From the NCBI GenBank assembly GCA_964484065.1, contig CAZAEW010000007.1:32957-96956 (forward strand): a stretch of 64,000 bases of DNA, written 5' to 3'. The first letter of the stretch is position 1; the number at the start of each line of letters is the position of its first letter. The stretch comes from JAEVLT01 sp964484065 (GTDB taxonomy: Bacteria; Bacillota; Bacilli; Bacillales; Cytobacillaceae). The position numbers and the translations under genes were made by a program. Of the stretch, positions 59,537 through 64,000 are shown piece by piece. The notes under the pieces are model-generated. The model was not told the DNA's origin. It did no database searches and saw only the letters and a program-made list of their open reading frames with translations.

Positions 59537-60492
59537 TGGGCAAAATAACCGATGTGCCTGGTGTTAAGGTTGGAAATGTTGAGGATGAACAAGCGTTAAC
59601 CGGATGCACGGCTGTTCTTTTTGAAAATGGAGCGGCGGCAGGGGTTGATGTGCGCGGTTCTGCTCCGGGAAGCAGGGAAACTGATCTGTTAAATCCTATT
59701 AATTTGGTTGAAAAAGTTCATGGGATTTGCTTGAGCGGCGGCAGTGCGTTCGGCTTGGATTCCGCTTCAGGTGTGATGCAGTTCTTAGAAGAACAGGGGA
59801 TTGGATTGGATGTCGGGGTGGCGAAGGTTCCAATTGTTCCTGCTGCAGTTTTGTTTGATCTGGCGGTAGGGGATCCGAAAGTCCGTCCCAACAAGCAAAT
59901 GGGTTACGCGGCAGCGGCAGGTGCCACGGAGGAAAATGTTAAAACCGGTAATTTTGGCGCCGGCTGCGGTGCTACAGTCGGAAAGTTGGCCGGGGACGAT
60001 TTCAGTATGAAAGGCGGTCTTGGGACGGCATCGCTTCGGCTGAAAAACGGGGTCGTGATTGGAGCGATTGTGGCTGTTAATGCGGTTGGTGAAATTCGCG
60101 ATCCTGCCATAGGAAAGGTAATCGCGGGCCCATATGACCGGAAAACCGGCGTGTTTCTTGATAGCATTGATCTTTTGGCGAAAAACTACCATGCAGCGAT
60201 TTCCCCCGGTACCAATACAACAATCGGCGTTGTAGCAATTAATGCAGATTTCACAAAGGCTGAAGCGACCAAAGTTGCTCAAATGGCCCATGACGGATAC
60301 GCAAGGACGATTTATCCTGCCCATACGATGTATGATGGGGATACCATTTTTGCCGCTGCTACCGGCGGCCTAAAGATTCCGGTTGATGTGGCAGGGGCTT
60401 TAGCGGCAAAAGTAATGGAGTTGGCCGTGTTGGATGCGGTCCGATCTGCTTCAAGTATCGCCGGAATTGTATCGTATCAAGACATACGTTGA
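59536..60492 (+). CDS. P1 (DmpA/BapA) family self-processing aminopeptidase
   Basis: 318 residues. N-terminal KITDVPGVKVGNVEDEQALT and LSGGSAFGLDSASGVMQFLE are typical of the DmpA/BapA/NylC fold. The autocatalytic site is PGTNTTIGVV, with cleavage expected before Thr228 to create an N-terminal nucleophile. Relatives hydrolyse N-terminal beta- or D-amino acids or amide bonds of nylon oligomers. There is no signal peptide, so it acts in the cytoplasm on imported material. Last gene of the ECF operon (1 nt overlap with the S component). Confidence 0.9.
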   Translation: MGKITDVPGVKVGNVEDEQALTGCTAVLFENGAAAGVDVRGSAPGSRETDLLNPINLVEKVHGICLSGGSAFGLDSASGVMQFLEEQGIGLDVGVAKVPIVPAAVLFDLAVGDPKVRPNKQMGYAAAAGATEENVKTGNFGAGCGATVGKLAGDDFSMKGGLGTASLRLKNGVVIGAIVAVNAVGEIRDPAIGKVIAGPYDRKTGVFLDSIDLLAKNYHAAISPGTNTTIGVVAINADFTKAEATKVAQMAHDGYARTIYPAHTMYDGDTIFAAATGGLKIPVDVAGALAAKVMELAVLDAVRSASSIAGIVSYQDIR

Positions 60493-60534
60493 AAAGGCCA
60501 CCAGATAATGCAAAATAAAGCGTTAAAACCTAAA

Positions 60535-60589
60535 AAGGCTGATTCGAAAAAGTCGTCATTTAACGACCTTTGAGTCAGCCTCATTTTTT
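60535..60589 (+). terminator. Terminator of the ECF-peptidase operon
   Basis: AAAGGCTGATTC (60535-60546) pairs with GAGTCAGCCT (60572-60581) with a small bulge and an inner GTCGT/ACGAC stem, followed by T7. Confidence 0.8.
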
Positions 60590-60628
60590 TGCAAGCTAAA
60601 ACGGATTCGAACATCGGAGATAGTGTAA

Positions 60629-60674
60629 ATAAAAAAAGCTGTCCCAGACCAATGGGATCCACTTTTTGGGACAT
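60629..60674 (-). terminator. Terminator of the MATE gene
   Basis: On the minus strand TGTCCCA (complement of 60665-60671) pairs with TGGGACA (complement of 60638-60644), and a T-run follows (A7 at 60630-60636). Confidence 0.7.
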
Positions 60675-60692
60675 GCTTTTTGATTTTTTATT

Positions 60693-62045
60693 CTATTTAT
60701 CAGCCATCCTAGGAAGGCGCTCCCACGGACTGCTGAACCAGCGTTTTAAGGCGAAGCAGCCCCGCAGCCACTCATCCGTCCCCTGTGCGATCCAAACCCC
60801 CAGTATTCCCAAGCCAAAATAAATGCCAAGGACATAGCTGAGGACAACAGCAATTCCCCACATTGAAATCATTCCGATAATAACCGGAAAACGGACATCT
60901 CCTGCTGATTTTAATGAATTCATCAGGACAATATTCATGGCACGGCCGGGTTCATTGACAACAATCTCCCAAAGAACCGGAACACCAATCAGGATAATCT
61001 GAGAATTATTCGTAAACAGCCTTAGTATCGGACCTCCGAGAAGAGCGATGATTAACGATGTCAAAAGGGAGGCAATCATGGCAATTTTAAGGGTATTGAC
61101 CCCGCGGCGGAGTGCCTTTTCATATTGCCGCCCTCCAATATATCTGGCTACCAGCAGCTGGGTGCCCTGGGCAATTGCAAGTGTGAATAAGTAGCAAATC
61201 ATATTGATATTTAGAATATAAACCCTTGCAGCCAATGCGGAAGTACCGATCGTGGCAACAAAACCTGTAATCACAATCGCTGATAGCTGGTAAGAGAGGT
61301 TTTCACCTGCGGAGGGTACTCCAATTGATAGTAATGCCCGGACATCCAGTTTATTAATTTTAATAATATCCTTTATTTCAATTTGTAAAGAAATTCTGCG
61401 ATAGACTAAATAAAGAAGCAGGCAAACAGCAGTTGCTCTGGCAACAATCATGGCAACTGAAACACCGGTTACCCCGGTAATCGGCAAACCAAAGATACCA
61501 GTTGTTGCGATAATGTTTCCGCCTACACTAATTAAATCCATCAGGATTGTCACGACCATGGATTCTTTTGTATATCCGTGGCTGCGAAGAACAGCGCTTA
61601 ATGCCAGTGAAAGGGATTCGAAGAAAAGGGAGATCCCGCATATTCGTGTAAAAGTAAGACCATAATGATAGACATTCCCTTGAATGCTGAATAAATTTAA
61701 TAGATTTTGAGCGAAAACAAAGACAGTAAAAGCAACGGCAAGGCCAAACCAAAAGTTTAACCCGAAAACGGAGCGGGAGAGCTGTCTTGCTTTTTTTAAC
61801 TGACCAGCGCCAAGATTTTGGCTGATCAGAACGGTCGCGCCAATGGAAGTAACATTAAAGACGAGAATAAAAATGTTTAGCAGCTGATTTGCAACACCAA
61901 CCCCGGCTGCAGCATCATCGGAATAGTGGCTTAACATTAATGTGGCAATAATCCCCATTCCCATATGTAAGGCCAACTCGATAAAAAGCGGCCAGGAAAT
62001 ACTGAATAAAGATTGTTCCTGATATTTTGCAGATGAATTTTCCAA
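60693..62045 (-). CDS. MATE-family efflux transporter
   Basis: 450 residues, twelve membrane helices in two homologous halves. VANQLLNIFILVFNVTSIGA then TVLISQNLGAG is the conserved N-half segment, with the equivalent IAQGTQLLVARYIGG in the second half. Members export cationic drugs or metabolites by Na+ or H+ antiport. The sequence resembles the YisQ group of Bacillus. Monocistronic. Confidence 0.9.
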   Translation of the reverse strand: MENSSAKYQEQSLFSISWPLFIELALHMGMGIIATLMLSHYSDDAAAGVGVANQLLNIFILVFNVTSIGATVLISQNLGAGQLKKARQLSRSVFGLNFWFGLAVAFTVFVFAQNLLNLFSIQGNVYHYGLTFTRICGISLFFESLSLALSAVLRSHGYTKESMVVTILMDLISVGGNIIATTGIFGLPITGVTGVSVAMIVARATAVCLLLYLVYRRISLQIEIKDIIKINKLDVRALLSIGVPSAGENLSYQLSAIVITGFVATIGTSALAARVYILNINMICYLFTLAIAQGTQLLVARYIGGRQYEKALRRGVNTLKIAMIASLLTSLIIALLGGPILRLFTNNSQIILIGVPVLWEIVVNEPGRAMNIVLMNSLKSAGDVRFPVIIGMISMWGIAVVLSYVLGIYFGLGILGVWIAQGTDEWLRGCFALKRWFSSPWERLPRMADK

Positions 62046-62230
62046 AATGATTCCCCTTATTATTCTATTTAAATATAATTTTTATTTTAACTTGAAAAAG
62101 GGAATATGGAAAACGATTCAATTTGGAATATTTTTGAAGAAACGTAATTATTTTTCTTTCGGTAAATATATGAAAAATTAAGATGGGATTTGGCTATTCG
62201 TTTTTTATGTTTTGGGGAAGAATCTTTTTA

Positions 62231-62611
62231 TCAGCCCCATCTCAGGGTTATGGTCAAAGCACAGCAGCTAAAAAGCTCATGCTGATTTTCCGGCGATCGA
62301 AGGGTGAAAATTACATTTGAAGGAGTGTAATGGGTTGTAATTTCTGCCTTCAAGCCAATCGATTTAACTAGACGATCTACTTGGTCTTTTTTATTTTCCT
62401 GGGCAGCGGCCATGATCATTTGTGCAAAGGAGGGGTCGCTCAAACGATCTAATAATCTGCTGCCTTGCTGCATTAACGGACGAAATATCTGTACGGAATG
62501 TACAAAAACTTTTGTATCTACAGCGGGATAAGGAACGCGGTAAGGAAAGGGAGTTGATGAGAAAGAACTCAGAGCAGGAAAAGTTGGATAGAAGCTAAAG
62601 TATCCATACAT
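62231..62611 (-). CDS. Small hypothetical protein, possibly spore-associated
   Basis: 126 residues. Tyr/Phe/Pro-rich N-terminus (MYGYFSFYPTFPALSSFSST), then a helical segment with FAQMIMAAAQENKKDQVDRL followed by VKSIGLKAEITTHYTPSNV, and a C-terminal CCALTITLRWG. This layout reminds me of small Bacillus spore proteins of the YuzC kind, but I cannot confirm it. The ribosome site GGAAGGAG lies about 14 nt from this ATG; the nearer ATG is in another frame and stops at once. Likely cotranscribed with the coiled-coil gene upstream (27 nt gap). Confidence 0.65.
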   Translation of the reverse strand: MYGYFSFYPTFPALSSFSSTPFPYRVPYPAVDTKVFVHSVQIFRPLMQQGSRLLDRLSDPSFAQMIMAAAQENKKDQVDRLVKSIGLKAEITTHYTPSNVIFTLRSPENQHELFSCCALTITLRWG

Positions 62612-62638
62612 ATAGCATCAAAACTCTCCTTCCGCCTT

Positions 62639-63004
62639 TTAAAATCCTCCTTCAGAAGGGGTAAATGGAATGGTAAGCCTATTTTCGACAACACGAAGCC
62701 GCTGATTTAAACGGTTAAGATGACGTGTATGTTTTGTTGAGGCATCACTTAATCTTGTTAATTCATGATTGATCCGGTTTATCTCATTATTTATGCGATG
62801 GATTTCTTGATTTTGTCTGGTTAATTCTCCGCTTAACCGCTTTAACTCTTTTGCTGATTGAGCATTTTGCCGCTCAAGGGCCGCTACTTTTCTCTCAATT
62901 GGCTGTGCCGGCGGAGCCGGGTCTCTATATGGCATTTCGTATTGATCCAGATATAGAGGATATGGATAACCTTGTTGGGGCATGTAATAGTTGTATGGAT
63001 TCAT
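62639..63004 (-). CDS. Small coiled-coil protein with Tyr/Pro-rich head
   Basis: 121 residues from ATG 63004, preceded by AAAGGAGAGG. The first ~35 residues are Tyr/Pro/Gln-rich (MNPYNYYMPQQGYPYPLYLD), as in many spore-coat or exosporium proteins. Residues 38-108 are a continuous coiled coil with I/L every seven residues (EIHRINNEINRINHELTRLS). The frame extends to 63283, but that part overlaps the divergent yfkO start and lacks a ribosome site. Function unknown; spore-coat association is a guess from composition and neighbour. Confidence 0.7.
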   Translation of the reverse strand: MNPYNYYMPQQGYPYPLYLDQYEMPYRDPAPPAQPIERKVAALERQNAQSAKELKRLSGELTRQNQEIHRINNEINRINHELTRLSDASTKHTRHLNRLNQRLRVVENRLTIPFTPSEGGF

Positions 63005-63222
63005 CGGGTACCTCTCCTTTTCTATTTTTGATTCGGAAAAATTCCTTATTAAATTATGCCAAGGAATGTTGGATGTCACGGCATTAACCCATTTAAAAGC
63101 AGCAGTGAACCTGCCTGCCCACGTTTGAGATAATAATGTTTGATGATGCTGGCGGGTAATCATATAATATCTTTGTTTTAGGAAAATAATAAATTCGGTT
63201 CCGTCGAAGGAGGGTTTATGTA

Positions 63223-63900
63223 ATGAGTGCAAAGGAATTAACAAAACAGGAGATACTGGAAGCTTATTACTTCCGTCATGCAACGAAAGAGTTTGACCCT
63301 GCTAAAAAAATTAGTGATGACGATTTTCAATTTATTTTGGAAGCGGCAAGATTGTCTCCAAGTTCATTAGGCCTTGAACCATGGAAATTGATTGTCGTTC
63401 AAAATCAAGAATTAAGAGATAAGCTGCGAAAAGTTTCGTGGGGAGCACAAGGACAGCTGCCTACCGCAAGTCATTTTGTACTACTGATTAGCAGAACGGT
63501 GAAAGATGTCAGATATGATTCTGAATACATCGCTCATCAAATGTTAAATGTCCGGGGAGTTCCTGAAGAAGTGTTTCAAAATATGCTGAAAAGATACAAA
63601 TCCTTTCAGAAATCTGATTTTCATTTATTAGATAGCGACCGGGCTATTTTTGATTGGACTGGCAAACAGTCATATATTGCACTTGGTAATATGCTGACGG
63701 CCGCTGCCCTGATCGGCATTGATTCTTGTCCAATTGAAGGATTTGATATGGATGCGGTTAATCAGATTCTCGAAGAAGAGGGATTATTGGAAGACGGCCG
63801 TTTGCAGATATCTGTGATGGCTGCCTTTGGGTACCGCGTTCGGGACCCTCGCCCAAAAATCAGAAAACCATTGGAAGAAATCGTCAAGTGGGTTGAATAA
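63223..63900 (+). CDS. yfkO: NAD(P)H nitroreductase, YfkO-like
   Basis: 225-residue nitroreductase-family flavoprotein, closely matching Bacillus YfkO as I recall it (FRHATKEFDPAKKISDDDFQ, SPSSLGLEPWKLIVVQN, KQSYIALGNMLTAAALIGID, FGYRVRDPRPK). It reduces nitro compounds and quinones using FMN and NAD(P)H. GAAGGAGGG precedes the ATG. Monocistronic, followed by another 52 bp repeat. Confidence 0.92.
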   Translation: MSAKELTKQEILEAYYFRHATKEFDPAKKISDDDFQFILEAARLSPSSLGLEPWKLIVVQNQELRDKLRKVSWGAQGQLPTASHFVLLISRTVKDVRYDSEYIAHQMLNVRGVPEEVFQNMLKRYKSFQKSDFHLLDSDRAIFDWTGKQSYIALGNMLTAAALIGIDSCPIEGFDMDAVNQILEEEGLLEDGRLQISVMAAFGYRVRDPRPKIRKPLEEIVKWVE

Positions 63901-63913
63901 ATGATTCAAAAAC

Positions 63914-64000
63914 CAATGGAATCACGATTCCTGTCTGAATGAGCTCCTGATTCGGACACAAAGCCCAATGGATTCACGGTTACTGTCTGAATGAGCTCCT
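63914..64000. repeat. Array D: 52 bp palindromic repeat running off the window
   Basis: CAATGGAWTCACG begins at 63914 and again at 63966, a 52 bp period. Each unit carries GTCTGAAT, 9 nt, ATTCGGAC (one G-T pair). At least 1.7 units are visible and the array probably continues beyond the window. Confidence 0.8.

Noticed and set aside
63005..63283. N-terminal extension of the coiled-coil gene to 63283
   Set aside because: It overlaps the start of divergent yfkO, has no ribosome site, and the internal ATG at 63004 has a strong one.

Overview
The window comes from a low-GC, endospore-forming member of the Bacillaceae. Evidence: a GerA-type germinant receptor operon, a Spo0M-like protein, strong AGGAGG-type ribosome sites with frequent GTG and TTG starts, GlpP-dependent leader terminators, and close matches to Bacillus YvgN, YfkO, GltT and Mta. 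I cannot name the species. A run of exactly 100 N at 37010-37109 marks an assembly gap inside a tandem repeat, so this is draft sequence.

Layout. 0-3.7 kb: the C-terminal part of selO and a large two-domain isoprenoid synthase-like protein. 3.7-9.4 kb: sulfonate use (ssuE-ssuD, an Rrf2 regulator, yezD, ssuA-ssuC-ssuB) with two leader terminators. 9.4-14.5 kb: a PAS-GGDEF-EAL protein, an aldolase-like PLP enzyme, yvgN and a UvrC N-terminal-half protein. 15-17 kb: a Fur-box-controlled FTR1 iron permease with a lipoprotein partner. 17-24 kb: a chromate transporter pair, two paralogous small membrane proteins, mta, an EamA exporter, a PAP2 phosphatase, and an ammonium transporter coupled to an unknown coiled-coil gene. 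24.4-29.1 kb (minus strand): a germinant receptor operon ordered A-C-D-B, followed by a truncated second B copy. 29.5-32.3 kb: a hypothetical gene, a LysR regulator and an alpha/beta hydrolase.

32.5-42.6 kb is a complete glycerol / glycerol-3-phosphate regulon: glpABC, glpP, glpF, glpK and glpD. Three leaders (before glpA, glpF and glpD) carry intrinsic terminators preceded by the same purine-rich motif, so the antiterminator GlpP probably controls both the GlpABC and the GlpD dehydrogenases. A cre-like site overlaps the glpF promoter.

42.6-52.1 kb is the most unusual part. It holds an MFS transporter between two direct copies of a ~150 bp intergenic element, a 47-residue SinI-type anti-repressor gene, a STAND-type ATPase with a C-terminal helix-turn-helix, and three secreted Gln/Asn-rich proteins. 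One of these is 783 residues of ~21-residue Q-x-Q...N...Q repeats resembling curlin, and another ends in an LPNTN sortase-like signal. Two of the three genes share a GTTCGYTATA promoter motif. I read this as a candidate regulated extracellular fibre or matrix locus; this is inference.

52.4-64 kb: gltT, an interspersed structured repeat, a short Spo0M-like protein, a metallo-hydrolase/TetR pair with twin operators, an ECF vitamin-type transporter (A-A-T-S) fused in one operon to a P1-family peptidase, a MATE exporter, two small proteins and yfkO.

Four separate intergenic arrays (14.6, 23.9, 36.9 and 63.9 kb) repeat with an exact 52 bp period and carry a palindrome in each unit, although three different sequence families are involved.
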